Shown here one piece after another: positions 16,844 through 25,830 of a DNA stretch of 64,000 bases (position 1 is its first letter; every line of letters starts with the position of its first letter). The stretch is from positions 248,001-312,000 of the forward strand of contig NZ_JBDZDT010000006.1 of the NCBI RefSeq assembly GCF_040049275.1, read 5' to 3'. Both the position numbers and the translations under genes were made by a program. Under the pieces are notes generated by a model. That model worked only from the letters and a program-made list of their open reading frames with translations, made no database searches and had not been told where the DNA came from. Origin of the DNA: Aquabacter sp040049275. GTDB lineage: Bacteria; Pseudomonadota; Alphaproteobacteria; Rhizobiales; Xanthobacteraceae.

Positions 16844-18111
16844 TGATACTGCCCTCCTGTCGCCGTCGTTCCAGCGGAGTTCCCGGGAATAAAGTTCGCG
16901 CCGCCGAAGAGCATGTTGATGATGCCGTTGAGCGTGGCGTTGTATCTAAGCCCGACCGCCCCCGTGCCGGTGAACGCGGTCGAGGTGCCTCCCCGGAGGA
17001 TCTTTCCGCCGTTCAAGGCTTGCGCAGTAGCCGTCGTGAAAGAGGGGGTCGACTGAAGCGCAACATTGGCCCCCATGATGATGGTCCCGCCGTCCGCCAG
17101 CCACATGTACCCCGCCGAAGCATTGACGATGCAACCCGCGCCGAGGCGGATCACGCCATTGCCGGTGGCCGCCATGAGACCATAGGTGGTCGAGAGGGAG
17201 GTCAGGAACGTAACGTTCTGAAGCAGCACGTATCCTGAATTGTCGGCGTTAATACTGTGGTTTATGGCACCCGTGTTGCTGATGGTCGCGCCATTGAGGG
17301 TGACCTGACCAGCCCCCGCACCGATCAGGCCCACATTTCCTCCGGCGGGACCGGCACCGGAGATGACGTAGCCGGCCTGATTTGCCGGGTCTCCGCGAAT
17401 TTCAATCGGAGAGCTGATGTACGGAAGCGAACCAGGTCCAGCATACGTCCCTGCAACGCCGAGCTGGATGCGCGCGGCCTGTCCGGGCGGAAGGCTAAAC
17501 CTGGACAAGCCGGAGGTGACGGCTCCCTGGATGGTGAGGAATGCCCCCGACGCCGAATTGGTCAGGCCGTCGTTGTTGTCATTCCCATCCGGCCGCACAT
17601 AGAGGATGACGCCCGTCGGGGCCACGCGCGGAACTTCGCTGTAGGCAAGCCCGGCCAGCATCCACGCCGTGCCGGTGTTGACGAAGGTCTGAAAGGACCC
17701 GAGCGGCAGGTCCCCGAGCGAAATAGCCCCGCCCCGCATGGTGACAATGGGAAGCGGACCCGGCCCAGCGTTCAGCGTGGCGGCCGCGGCGTTTGCAGAC
17801 GTGATCTTGATGGTGACCCGCATGCCCACGCGCTGCGCGGTGAGCGGCGGCGTGAGCGCGGCGGTCAATGCCGTGGGTGAGGCGCTCGCCGCTGCATAGG
17901 TCAGCGCGCCGCCTTGAACAGCGATGGCGGCCTGGAACAGATCATTACCGCTCGGCACAAGACCTGCGGAAGTGATGAGATTCACCAACTCCCGCTGCGG
18001 GTCCTCGATGGCCGCCGCCGGAGGAACGGAGCCGCGCACGGCGCCGGGGGTATCGCGGTCGACATAAGACGCGTCCGGGTCGGGGGACCCGTACGGGGCT
18101 TTATATTCCAT
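16840..18111 (-). CDS. Tail fibre / tailspike-like protein
   Basis: The first 60 residues fit an adaptor (SYVDRDTPGAVRGSVPPAAA, PQRELVNLITSAGL). From about residue 165 a right-handed beta-helix-like region begins (YVRPDGNDNNDGLTNSASGA, then repeated Gly/Ala/Asn turns such as GYVLLQNVTF and GGTIIMGANVAL), typical of receptor-binding fibres. It is the last structural gene before lysis, as in Mu where the fibre follows gp48. It should determine host range. No hydrolase active site is evident. Confidence 0.75.
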   Translation of the reverse strand: MEYKAPYGSPDPDASYVDRDTPGAVRGSVPPAAAIEDPQRELVNLITSAGLVPSGNDLFQAAIAVQGGALTYAAASASPTALTAALTPPLTAQRVGMRVTIKITSANAAAATLNAGPGPLPIVTMRGGAISLGDLPLGSFQTFVNTGTAWMLAGLAYSEVPRVAPTGVILYVRPDGNDNNDGLTNSASGAFLTIQGAVTSGLSRFSLPPGQAARIQLGVAGTYAGPGSLPYISSPIEIRGDPANQAGYVISGAGPAGGNVGLIGAGAGQVTLNGATISNTGAINHSINADNSGYVLLQNVTFLTSLSTTYGLMAATGNGVIRLGAGCIVNASAGYMWLADGGTIIMGANVALQSTPSFTTATAQALNGGKILRGGTSTAFTGTGAVGLRYNATLNGIINMLFGGANFIPGNSAGTTATGGQYQ

Positions 18112-18123
18112 GGGAGCCTCGGG

Positions 18124-18834
18124 CTATTCGTGAATGACATAGACCGGCTGGGTCCAGCCGGGATAAAGGCGGCGGAAGATGCACTGCAGCCGCTCGATGC
18201 CGATGATCTCGAAGAGCGGGTCGAACCCGCACTCGCTCTCGCCGACGCGGAAATAGTCCACCGCCAGGTCGTAGACGTGGACGATCCAATAGACCTCCTG
18301 CTTCACGTCGCCGAGCGTGTGCTCGCCGCCGCATTCGGAGAAGCCGCATTCGAACTGCGCCGGCTCCTCGATCGCGGTGTTGAAGCCCTCCTGCCGGGCG
18401 AGCCGGATGAAGTCCTGCGGCCTGATGACGGCGACCGCGCGGTATCGGGTGAGGACCGCCCGCAGACGGGCCGCGAAGCCCCCGCCCGGCGCCGCGCATT
18501 CGTCGGGCAGGCCATAATCCGCCTCCCAGTCGGCTAGGCTGTACGACAGGGTGAGGACCCGGCTCTCCTGCGTGATCCCATAGGCGCGCCGGTAGAGGTC
18601 GGCGAAGGGCGCGAGCATGGCGCGGGTGAAGTCGGCAAGGAGGCTGTCCGTGGAGGCTGCCATGCCATCCGGCGTGCCCCAGGCCGCGCCGCGCGGCCAA
18701 AGGGCGAGCCCGCCGGGCAACAGGTCCTCGACGCTCGGATCCGCCAACGCATCCCACGGCGCCGGCGGGAGCACCTCTTCTCCCTCGGCGGGCGGCTCGT
18801 AATAGGTCCAGGTGTTCAAGCCGCTGTCACGCAT
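18124..18834 (-). CDS. Baseplate/tail protein, Mu gp48 family (DUF2313)
   Basis: A 236-residue protein with DLLPGGLALWPRG near residue 38, the helical LLADFTRAMLAPFADLYRRA block, LADWEADYGLP, and QCIFRRLYPGWTQPV near the C-terminus, all typical of YmfQ/Mu gp48 proteins that link the baseplate wedge to the fibre. It overlaps the baseplate J gene by eight bases. Insertion of Cys-containing loops (ECGFSECGGEHTLGD) is noteworthy. Confidence 0.85.
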   Translation of the reverse strand: MRDSGLNTWTYYEPPAEGEEVLPPAPWDALADPSVEDLLPGGLALWPRGAAWGTPDGMAASTDSLLADFTRAMLAPFADLYRRAYGITQESRVLTLSYSLADWEADYGLPDECAAPGGGFAARLRAVLTRYRAVAVIRPQDFIRLARQEGFNTAIEEPAQFECGFSECGGEHTLGDVKQEVYWIVHVYDLAVDYFRVGESECGFDPLFEIIGIERLQCIFRRLYPGWTQPVYVIHE

Positions 18835-19909
18835 AGGTGACGGTCCCGCGCACCGCCAGATGGCCGCCGGTGAAGGTCAGGTTCGTGGCCGGGAGCACGA
18901 GGGTGTGGCTGTCCTCCCCCGCCGCCGTCGAGATCGCCTCCCCGATCCACGACCGATCCAGCGTGAAGGGCTCGGCCGTCACCCCGGGCTTCACCCGGGC
19001 GAGAAACATGGCGTCGACGTTCGCCTCGATGGCGGCGCGTACTTCAGGGGTATCGGTCACCAGGTCGGCGATGGTGATGTTCACCGGGTCGGCAATGGGC
19101 GCCTGCGCGACGGTGTCATCCACCCGGATCATCCGCAGGCTGTCGATATGGGCCTGCACGGCGGCCACATCGCCCGGTTCCGGAATGAGGTTCGTCCGCC
19201 CGGCGAAGAGGAAGAAGACTGAGATGGAACCGAGGCCGCCGACGAACTGAAAAGCCCAGGCCTTCAGCACCCCGGGCACTTCCAGCGCGAAGCGCTCATA
19301 GTCCGGCAGGGCGCCGCCCTGGGGTGGCTGCGCCTTCCGCCGAAGAATGCGGCCCTTCAGGCTCTCCACGCCTTCGACGTCCGCTCCGCCGCCGATGCCG
19401 CCCACCCCCACCTCGGCCTCCTGCGAGAGCGTCGGGTAAAGGGAGGGGTCGGCGAGCGTCATCACCGCCCCGGCATCGCGGTTCGTGACGGCGCCGATGG
19501 TCTCCGCCTGCACCGCGGCCGAGAAGCTGCCGTCGCCGGCGGCGGTGAACGGCGCCGTGCTCACATAGGTGGCGCCGGCGGAAAGCCACCGCACGCCGGC
19601 GGGATAGGTAAGGCCCGCCTGGCCCGTGCCCACGATGGTCCCGCCCGCCGCCGCGGCGCCCTTCTGGTAGACGACGAGATCAGCGCCCTGCATGCGCAGC
19701 ACGGCGAGATCCGTGGTGGTGCGGGTGAACAGCTGCTTGAAAATCCATTCGAGCCGCAGCTCGTACTCGCGCGCCTTCAGCGCCCAGACCTTCCCGCTTA
19801 CCCACACGAACGCCTGCTTCAGCGTGGCGTCGGTGCCGGTCAAATAGCGTCGGATTGCGCCGCGCACGCTGGCGCCGAGTTCGTCCAGGGACCGCGGATT
19901 ATAGGGCAT
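18827..19909 (-). CDS. Baseplate J-like protein (Mu gp47)
   Basis: The 360-residue protein has the J-family layout: an N-terminal helical start (RSLDELGASVRGAIRRYL), a beta-rich middle with YPAGVRWLSAGATYVSTAPF, and ESLKGRILRRKAQPPQGGAL followed by a C-terminal VDDTVAQAPIADPVNITI domain. It forms wedge arms of the contractile-tail baseplate. It overlaps both neighbours by a few bases in the gp46-gp47-gp48 order known from Mu. Confidence 0.9.
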   Translation of the reverse strand: MPYNPRSLDELGASVRGAIRRYLTGTDATLKQAFVWVSGKVWALKAREYELRLEWIFKQLFTRTTTDLAVLRMQGADLVVYQKGAAAAGGTIVGTGQAGLTYPAGVRWLSAGATYVSTAPFTAAGDGSFSAAVQAETIGAVTNRDAGAVMTLADPSLYPTLSQEAEVGVGGIGGGADVEGVESLKGRILRRKAQPPQGGALPDYERFALEVPGVLKAWAFQFVGGLGSISVFFLFAGRTNLIPEPGDVAAVQAHIDSLRMIRVDDTVAQAPIADPVNITIADLVTDTPEVRAAIEANVDAMFLARVKPGVTAEPFTLDRSWIGEAISTAAGEDSHTLVLPATNLTFTGGHLAVRGTVTYA

Positions 19910-20399
19910 TCATCTGATCCCACAGGACGGCGAAGCTCTGCTGGCAAACGGCCGAGCCGTCGCGGCCATAGAGCGCGATATCGAGGTCGAGCCGGGCGCG
20001 CTCGGGGGTCCGCACGGCGGTCACGTCCACCCGCACGCAGGCGCCCTGGTCAATGAGCGTCTGGAGCGCCTCGCGAGCGTGATCCTCCGCCTCGAGGGTG
20101 ATGTCCTCGGTCAGGGCGCGCCGGCGCAGCAGCCAGAGCTTGGAGCCGAGCGGCACGTCGCCGGGCTGCAGGTCGAAGGCGTCGCCCGGCCAGCCGCGGT
20201 TCGTCTCGCACTCCGGCAGCTCGGTGGGGTCCACCCTTCGGTCGGTCTGAAGGCAGATGAGCACGGCGGTCGCCAGCGCCTGCCGGCATTGCAGGTCGCC
20301 GCGTGCCGGGTCGATGGCGAGATCGCCCACCGTGCCGTTCCACACCAGGTCCGGCGTCAGGAGCGGCTCGGCTGCCTCCGGCAGCGGGAGGACGCGCAT
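19899..20399 (-). CDS. Baseplate wedge protein, Mu gp46 family
   Basis: A 166-residue product with the GP46 hallmark NRGWPGDAFDLQ, then GSKLWLLRRRALT and a C-terminal helix with QTLIDQGACVRVDVTA. The start at 20399 (MRVLPLPEA) overlaps the previous stop as TAATG and is preferred over one four codons upstream. It is the T4 gp25-like wedge component by family knowledge. Confidence 0.88.
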   Translation of the reverse strand: MRVLPLPEAAEPLLTPDLVWNGTVGDLAIDPARGDLQCRQALATAVLICLQTDRRVDPTELPECETNRGWPGDAFDLQPGDVPLGSKLWLLRRRALTEDITLEAEDHAREALQTLIDQGACVRVDVTAVRTPERARLDLDIALYGRDGSAVCQQSFAVLWDQMNAL

Positions 20400-20878
20400 T
20401 ATACCACCCACACCTTGGTGGCGAAGTTGCTCTGGTCGGACGCGCCGGCGCTGTCCACCGTGCCTTGCGCGGAGGCTGGCCGGGAGGCACCCGGGCTGCC
20501 CAGCTTCACATTGCCTTCGAGGATGATGCTGCCGGCGGTTACGTGAAATTCATCCGCCACCACCCGCATCTTCTTCTGAACCAGCGAGGCGATGCCCCCG
20601 TGGGCGTCATAGATCGCCGTGCCTCCCATCCCGAGCTGCGGGATGAGATCCGGGTTCGCCCCGCCCATGGCATAGACGCTGTCCCGGTTGGAACGCGCCT
20701 GCACGATGGTGGCGATGCCGCCCTGCACCGGCCAGGAGGTGAAGCCGTGCTGCTCCACCCGATGAACCCGCGGAAAGCGCTCGCCGGCCAGCCCCTTGCC
20801 GGACAGGAATTGCTGGCCGTCCTTATGCTGCACGCCGCCGTCCAGCAGCATGCGCGTGACATTCGCGTCGAAACCCAT
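20399..20878 (-). CDS. Baseplate assembly / spike protein, Mu gp45 family
   Basis: A 159-residue protein with an OB-like N-terminal part (FPRVHRVEQHGFTSWPVQGG) and a C-terminal strand-repeat region (KMRVVADEFHVTAGSIILEG, NVKLGSPGA) that would trimerise into the membrane-piercing spike. Order and overlaps follow Mu gp44-gp45-gp46. Confidence 0.85.
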   Translation of the reverse strand: MGFDANVTRMLLDGGVQHKDGQQFLSGKGLAGERFPRVHRVEQHGFTSWPVQGGIATIVQARSNRDSVYAMGGANPDLIPQLGMGGTAIYDAHGGIASLVQKKMRVVADEFHVTAGSIILEGNVKLGSPGASRPASAQGTVDSAGASDQSNFATKVWVV

Positions 20879-21928
20879 TCATGCCTCCCGGAAGGTGGGA
20901 TCGGCGCCGCCGGGGCCCGCCCACCCCTTGGCGCTCTTGCCCCGAGGATTTTCACCGCCGAGGGCGCGGGGATCCTTGAGGGTGAGTTCGGTTTCCCGGC
21001 CGCTGCCCCCGTCGTCCTGGATCACGACCGTGGCGGTGACCATGTCCTGATCCAGCGCGCCCCAGTCATCGGACACCGGCACCAGCATGTTGGGTGCCCA
21101 GAGCCGGCCGGCCTCGTCGCGGCAACCGGGCGTCGTGATGCGCACCGACTTGCCCTGCCCGGCCGCGCGCCGCGCCTCCGAGGACGCCCGCTTCTTCATG
21201 CGGTCCGAGGTGACCTCGCCCTCGTGATAGATGATGAGAGTGCGCTTGCGGTCGGCGGTTCCCTTCGCCTCGGCCTCCGGGGAGAGCGCAGAGCCGCGTT
21301 TCCCGAACGAGGCCTGTCCGCGCACCTTCACCTCGGAATAGTTGTACCGGCCGGACAGGGTGCCGCTCGCCCGCTTGATGTTGACGCCGCGCACCAGAGA
21401 TCCGGTGTGGCGGCCCTCTGGCTTGTCGGTGATCTTCAGCTTGCCCTTCGGCGTGTCGTAGAGCAGCGCGCCGTGGGAGCGCGCCTCCCGCTCCAGGACC
21501 TGGAATAAGGTCTCGCCCGGGTTGATCTGGTGGAGCGCCTTCTTGCCCGTGTCGAGGGTGCATTCCAGCCCGACCTTGGCGGTGTCGAACGCCTTGCCGA
21601 TGGCCTTCAGGTCGCAATTCTCCAGAAACCCCGTCGGATGGTCGACGGAGGTCTCCGTCGCATCCACCGTGCGCGAAACCACGGAGATGCTGTAGATGCG
21701 ATTGCCTTCGTCGTGGGACCAGTTCACGTCCCGCGTATAGCCGGTGAGGAACAGGTCCTTGCCGACTGTGATCGTGCAGGGTTCATCCTCTCCGCACGGC
21801 AGGCCGGCGCCGCTCCACGGCACCTCGAAGCTCGCCCGCCGCACGGCCTGCTCGGCCGATGCCTCCAGCCGACAGCTCGTATGCGGCAGCGGGCGGCCCG
21901 CCACCGTGAGCACGATCGCATCATTCAT
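20879..21928 (-). CDS. Baseplate hub protein, Mu gp44 / late control D-like
   Basis: A 349-residue hub protein with VDATETSVDHPTG, the LysM-like helix QINPGETLFQVLEREARSHG near residue 140, and beta-rich segments (SGRYNYSEVKVRGQASFGKR, LWAPNMLVPVSDDWGALDQD). It should form the trimeric hub above the spike. Stop and start positions abut the neighbouring gp43-like and gp45 genes. Confidence 0.88.
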   Translation of the reverse strand: MNDAIVLTVAGRPLPHTSCRLEASAEQAVRRASFEVPWSGAGLPCGEDEPCTITVGKDLFLTGYTRDVNWSHDEGNRIYSISVVSRTVDATETSVDHPTGFLENCDLKAIGKAFDTAKVGLECTLDTGKKALHQINPGETLFQVLEREARSHGALLYDTPKGKLKITDKPEGRHTGSLVRGVNIKRASGTLSGRYNYSEVKVRGQASFGKRGSALSPEAEAKGTADRKRTLIIYHEGEVTSDRMKKRASSEARRAAGQGKSVRITTPGCRDEAGRLWAPNMLVPVSDDWGALDQDMVTATVVIQDDGGSGRETELTLKDPRALGGENPRGKSAKGWAGPGGADPTFREA

Positions 21929-21931
21929 GGG

Positions 21932-22513
21932 TCAGACCGCCAGCGCTTCCAGCACCACCGGCATGGCCATGGGCGTGCCGGTGCGGTTTCGCGCCACCAG
22001 GTCGGCCCCACGCGAGGGATCGCCATAGAGGTCGTAGGCGATGAGCGAGGAGGGCAGCGAGAGGCCCGTTTCCACCCGCACCAGCGGCGCGCGGGTGGCG
22101 GCGATCTGCGAGACCTGCACCACCGCCTCCCCCACCAGCCGGTTGAGCCAGCCGAAAACCTCAGCGCCATAGGCAGCGCCGGCCTGATCTATGACGCCGT
22201 CTCCCCGCGCGGAGAGCGCGGCGCGCGCGGCCTGGGCATCGGGCCGCGCGGGATAGTCCGCCCGCACAGCCGCAAAGCACGCGACCACCAGTGCTCCGAT
22301 CCGGTCGATCACCTGCGGCAATGGCATGTCATCGAGGGCGGCCAGCAGCCCGGCGCTGTCCTGCGCGCTCTCCCCCACCAGCCGGCACAGCTCCAGATAG
22401 GCCTCCGCCGCGGGCGCCCCGACGCCGCCGGCGGCCAGCGATCGCACCTGCGCAAGCGCCAGATCGTCCGCGTCGCTGACAAACCGCGCGATGAGATCCT
22501 CGAGCCATGTCAT
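21932..22513 (-). CDS. C-terminal half of Mu gp43-type DNA circulation protein
   Basis: This 193-residue frame matches the end of gp43-type proteins: a helical body followed by SSLIAYDLYGDPSRGADLVA and RNRTGTPMAMPVVLEALAV, where the usual family ends with ARNR and a short strand. Its ATG overlaps the stop of the N-terminal-domain gene by four bases, so the protein normally made as one chain is encoded here as two coupled genes. Confidence 0.7.
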   Translation of the reverse strand: MTWLEDLIARFVSDADDLALAQVRSLAAGGVGAPAAEAYLELCRLVGESAQDSAGLLAALDDMPLPQVIDRIGALVVACFAAVRADYPARPDAQAARAALSARGDGVIDQAGAAYGAEVFGWLNRLVGEAVVQVSQIAATRAPLVRVETGLSLPSSLIAYDLYGDPSRGADLVARNRTGTPMAMPVVLEALAV

Positions 22514-23094
22514 CGAAAGGCTCCCGCCAGCGCATTGGCCACGCTGGACACGCCGGCAATGGCGCCGGGCACATTGCCCCCGGCAAAGCTTCCGAGGCTT
22601 CCGGCCATGCCGGCAATGTTGCCCGCCGCGCCGGCGACGGCCCCGACCGTTCCAGCCACCTGGCCGAGGGGCGTGCCCGCAAACACCGAGCGAATGGCGC
22701 CCAGGCCGGACATGCCGGCCATTCCCATGGTGCCCGACACCACGAAGGACAGGTCATAGGCGATGTAGCCGTTCCGGTCCTTGTTCCGGTTGCGCCGGCA
22801 TCCGGTGCAGTGCATGCGCTGCCCCGGGTCCATGGGCAGCACCAGCATGGACGCCTCCGGTGCGTCGCATGCCGCCTCGAGCGCGAGGCCCTCCACGTCC
22901 GCAAGGTCGCTCGCCACATAGGCCGAGACGCGCACCTCGAGCGCCCGGCGCCCCATATCCTGCGTGACGATCGCCTCGCCACCGGAAATCTGGTGGACGC
23001 CGACGCGCCTCCCCTTCTCCGGGCCATCCTCCTCGACCCAGAACCGCGCGCCCCGAAAGGACGCACGGCGGAAGGCCCGATCCCAGGCTCGCAT
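22510..23094 (-). CDS. N-terminal domain of Mu gp43-type DNA circulation protein (DNA_circ_N)
   Basis: The first 90 residues fit the DNA circularisation N-terminal domain: ASFRGARFWVEEDGPEKGRR, VGVHQISGGEAIVTQDMGRR, ALEVRVSAYVASDLADVEGL. In place of the usual long helical body there is a Cys pair (CTGCRRNRNKDRN) and a hydrophobic Gly/Ala-rich tail. In Mu the gene follows the tape measure, as here. Its role is probably baseplate/hub assembly rather than DNA binding (family inference). Confidence 0.8.
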   Translation of the reverse strand: MRAWDRAFRRASFRGARFWVEEDGPEKGRRVGVHQISGGEAIVTQDMGRRALEVRVSAYVASDLADVEGLALEAACDAPEASMLVLPMDPGQRMHCTGCRRNRNKDRNGYIAYDLSFVVSGTMGMAGMSGLGAIRSVFAGTPLGQVAGTVGAVAGAAGNIAGMAGSLGSFAGGNVPGAIAGVSSVANALAGAFR

Positions 23095-23241
23095 GGTGTT
23101 TCCTCTTGAGGTGGCAGGACGGGGTCAGATCAATAGGGGCGACAGCCGTATCCGTCGGCGGCGCGGTAGACCTGAGAACTGCGATGCGCGACCATGCATC
23201 GGGATCCAATCCGAAGCCTCAGCAGATCCCGGAACCGCAAG

Positions 23242-23604
23242 ATGGTGCGAAATTGCAAAGCGAGCCGGTTCAAGGAATGGAATTGGCTCGCGCTATTGTT
23301 TGTTATGTGCGCGGGACCTGCAGCGGCGCAGGAATCGAGCGCTCTTGCGAAATCAGTGGTGACAGCTAACTCCCTCGGCATTGTTCTAGCTTCCGAAAGC
23401 TTTTGCGGCCTCTCGTTCGATGAAACAGCGGTCAAGTCGTTTATCGAACGCAATGTCTCCGCAAACGATGCGAGATTTCTTGGTTTCCTTTCTTCAGCGA
23501 CGTACGGTGAACGACACTTAAACGAAAAAATGTCTCCGGCCGAAAAGGTCGCGCGATGCACTCAAGTGCAAAGGTTGGCAAAATCCTACGGATTTACGAA
23601 GTAA
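23242..23604 (+). CDS. Secreted small protein, cargo gene inside the tail operon
   Basis: This gene is read against the tail operon, between gp43 and the tape measure. The start at 23242 gives MVRNCKASRFKEW then LALLFVMCAGPAAAQ, a clear Sec signal with AAA-Q cleavage. The mature part of about 90 residues is helical with two cysteines (ESFCGLSFDETAVKSFIERN, ARCTQVQRLAKSYGF). Similar short secreted proteins of unknown function occur in Rhizobiales. GC is visibly lower than in the flanking genes, which suggests acquisition. It stops one base before the tape-measure stop on the other strand. Confidence 0.65.
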   Translation: MVRNCKASRFKEWNWLALLFVMCAGPAAAQESSALAKSVVTANSLGIVLASESFCGLSFDETAVKSFIERNVSANDARFLGFLSSATYGERHLNEKMSPAEKVARCTQVQRLAKSYGFTK

Positions 23605-25818
23605 TTACCCTCCTGGCGTCCCGACATTTGGCATAGACTGCCCGAGGTTGGCATTCGGAGCCCTTGGCGCCGTTGGCATCGAAGGCACCGAGATCCTCGC
23701 CGAGGAGATGGCATCGGCCGCCCGCTGACCTTCTTCGCCGATCCGCGTCGCGGCCTCGGCGAGCCGCCCCGCCGCCGCCTCGATAGCGGTGCCCGCATCC
23801 TGGCCCGCCACCGTGATAGGCGTGCCGGCCGCCTCCATGGCGACCCGGAGCGCGTCCGTAGACGTGTCCTCGATCTGCACCATGATGGGGCCGGACACGG
23901 GGCTCGCGGGCGGAGATATCTGCGGCATCGACCGCAGGATCTCGTCATTCAAGCTTGACCTTTGGCCGCTGCCCGGTGCCTGACGCAGCGCTTCATCGTT
24001 GACACTGGGCATCACCGGAGGCGCTTGCCATTCTCCGGATGTCCCCGAGGATGCCCATGATCCTGATGCACCCTTCGGCGGTGTGGGAGGCATGAAGGAG
24101 GCCCCCGCCGGAAACCACGGCTCGCGGCCCGCGTGCACGTCGTTCATCCAATCGTGGAATTCAGTCACCCCTAGGGCCGCGTCGTCAATTGCGCCGGGAA
24201 GCCCGGTGCGCGCGGCGCCGGCTGGGACGCGACGACGGACAGGTTTCTCGTTCTCGCCCACGATCGCGTCGCCGAGGGCGTTCATCCCGGACTGGGCCCA
24301 CTCGTACCAGGACTGCCCCTCTGCGCCCTGCTTGGCCGCGTGCTCGGCCTGCGCCTGGGCGACCTGGTCCGGCGTCTTCTTCTGGATTCCGGCCTCCGGA
24401 TGAAGGACGGCATTGACGCTGCCCTCCACCACCTGAATGGCCTTCGCCACTTCGTTCACCACAGTCGCGAGGTCGGCAAAGAACTTCTTCACCTCGGATT
24501 CGGAAGCGTCCATCCCGAGGAGGGACTGCATTCCGCCGAGCATCCGGTCGATGGCTTGGCCGGCGGCGTTGATCTCCTTCATATCGAGCTGCGGGGCGAA
24601 GCCCTTGAAGCCCTCGTCTATCTCCTTCACGAGCTCTTTGGCCCGGATGAGACCCTGTTCCAGGGCAGGCATGCTGGCAGTGCCGACATTGATGGTCAGC
24701 ACCCCCACCTGGTTCTTGAACTGCTGCCACTGCGAGGAGAGCGACGCGAGCTTCAGCTTGTAGGACTTATCCAGCGAGCCAAGCCAGCTGCTCTCGTCGC
24801 CGGCCTGTTTCAGATTGCGCTGCAGCTCATCGACACCGTCCACCATGCGCATGATCTCGTCGGACCATTCCTGGCCGAAGATCGAGCCGATGATGCGGGC
24901 ACGGTTGAATTTGTCGAGTTTGCCGAGCTGCCCGAGGAACTTGATGAGCGCGGCATTGGCGTCGCCCTTCAATTCCTTCTTGAAGGTCTTGATGTCGCCC
25001 ACCACCTCGGTGAGCGCCGACTGACCCTTCTTGCCGAGATTCTCCGGCGCGATCAGCTTGGAGGTCAGCGCGCCCATCATCCGCGCGCCCACCTCGGGTG
25101 CCAGCTTCAGGTTGAGCAGCGTCGCGCCATAGGCCGCCGCCTGCTTGGCATTGATCCCGAAATTCTTCAGCCCGGCGCCGGCGCGGTCGAGGAAGTTGAT
25201 GATGTCCTTCTCATCGCTGATGCCGCTGTCGGCGAGCGAGTTGATAAGGTCGAAGAACTTTTCCATTTCCTTGATCGGAATGCCGAGGCCGACCTGGAAG
25301 CCGGCGGCGGCATTGCCCACATCCTCGGCCGACATCTCGAAGGCGTCGGCCGCCTTGGCGGAGAGGGCGGCGAACTCGCGGAGCTCTTCCAGCGGCAGGC
25401 CGGCGGCGGCGCCCCGTTCATAGGCCTTGAGGATCTCCTCGATGGGGACGGCAAGATCCGGGCTGGTGGCGAGGGCTTTGACCTCCTCGCCCACGGCCTT
25501 CATCTGGTCTTCGGTGAGCCCGGCCTTCTTCTGGACGGCGATAAGGCCGTCCTGAAAGGTTGAGAGCGTTTCAATGCCGGAACGCACACCGCCGGAGGCG
25601 CCCCAAATGGCAGCCAAAGCGGTGCCAGACATCAGGATGGCGCGGTCGGTCGCGGCCGACGCCTTCTGAAACGCCGCCACTTGCTGCATATGGCGGTTCA
25701 TAATCTGCGTCTGGCGATGAATACCGCTCAAGCGCCGCTCGACGGAGGCGAACGCCTTCGCCGAACGGTCCACGGCCGAGATTTTGAGGCGTGCCTCTAT
25801 CTCACGAGCAGGAGGCAT
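23605..25818 (-). CDS. Tail tape measure protein
   Basis: A 737-residue protein that sets tail length. It has a helical N-terminus (VERRLSGIHRQTQIMNRHMQ), a hydrophobic segment near residue 65, and the TIGR01760-type core (GLTEDQMKAVGEEVKALATS, ELREFAALSAKAADAFEMSA, KAYERGAAAGLPLEEL). A Pro/Ser-rich linker and a helical end (AAAGRLAEAATRIGEEGQRA) follow. It lies immediately after the frameshifted chaperone genes, the canonical position. Confidence 0.93.
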   Translation of the reverse strand: MPPAREIEARLKISAVDRSAKAFASVERRLSGIHRQTQIMNRHMQQVAAFQKASAATDRAILMSGTALAAIWGASGGVRSGIETLSTFQDGLIAVQKKAGLTEDQMKAVGEEVKALATSPDLAVPIEEILKAYERGAAAGLPLEELREFAALSAKAADAFEMSAEDVGNAAAGFQVGLGIPIKEMEKFFDLINSLADSGISDEKDIINFLDRAGAGLKNFGINAKQAAAYGATLLNLKLAPEVGARMMGALTSKLIAPENLGKKGQSALTEVVGDIKTFKKELKGDANAALIKFLGQLGKLDKFNRARIIGSIFGQEWSDEIMRMVDGVDELQRNLKQAGDESSWLGSLDKSYKLKLASLSSQWQQFKNQVGVLTINVGTASMPALEQGLIRAKELVKEIDEGFKGFAPQLDMKEINAAGQAIDRMLGGMQSLLGMDASESEVKKFFADLATVVNEVAKAIQVVEGSVNAVLHPEAGIQKKTPDQVAQAQAEHAAKQGAEGQSWYEWAQSGMNALGDAIVGENEKPVRRRVPAGAARTGLPGAIDDAALGVTEFHDWMNDVHAGREPWFPAGASFMPPTPPKGASGSWASSGTSGEWQAPPVMPSVNDEALRQAPGSGQRSSLNDEILRSMPQISPPASPVSGPIMVQIEDTSTDALRVAMEAAGTPITVAGQDAGTAIEAAAGRLAEAATRIGEEGQRAADAISSARISVPSMPTAPRAPNANLGQSMPNVGTPGG

Positions 25819-25830
25819 GGGTCATCCTCA

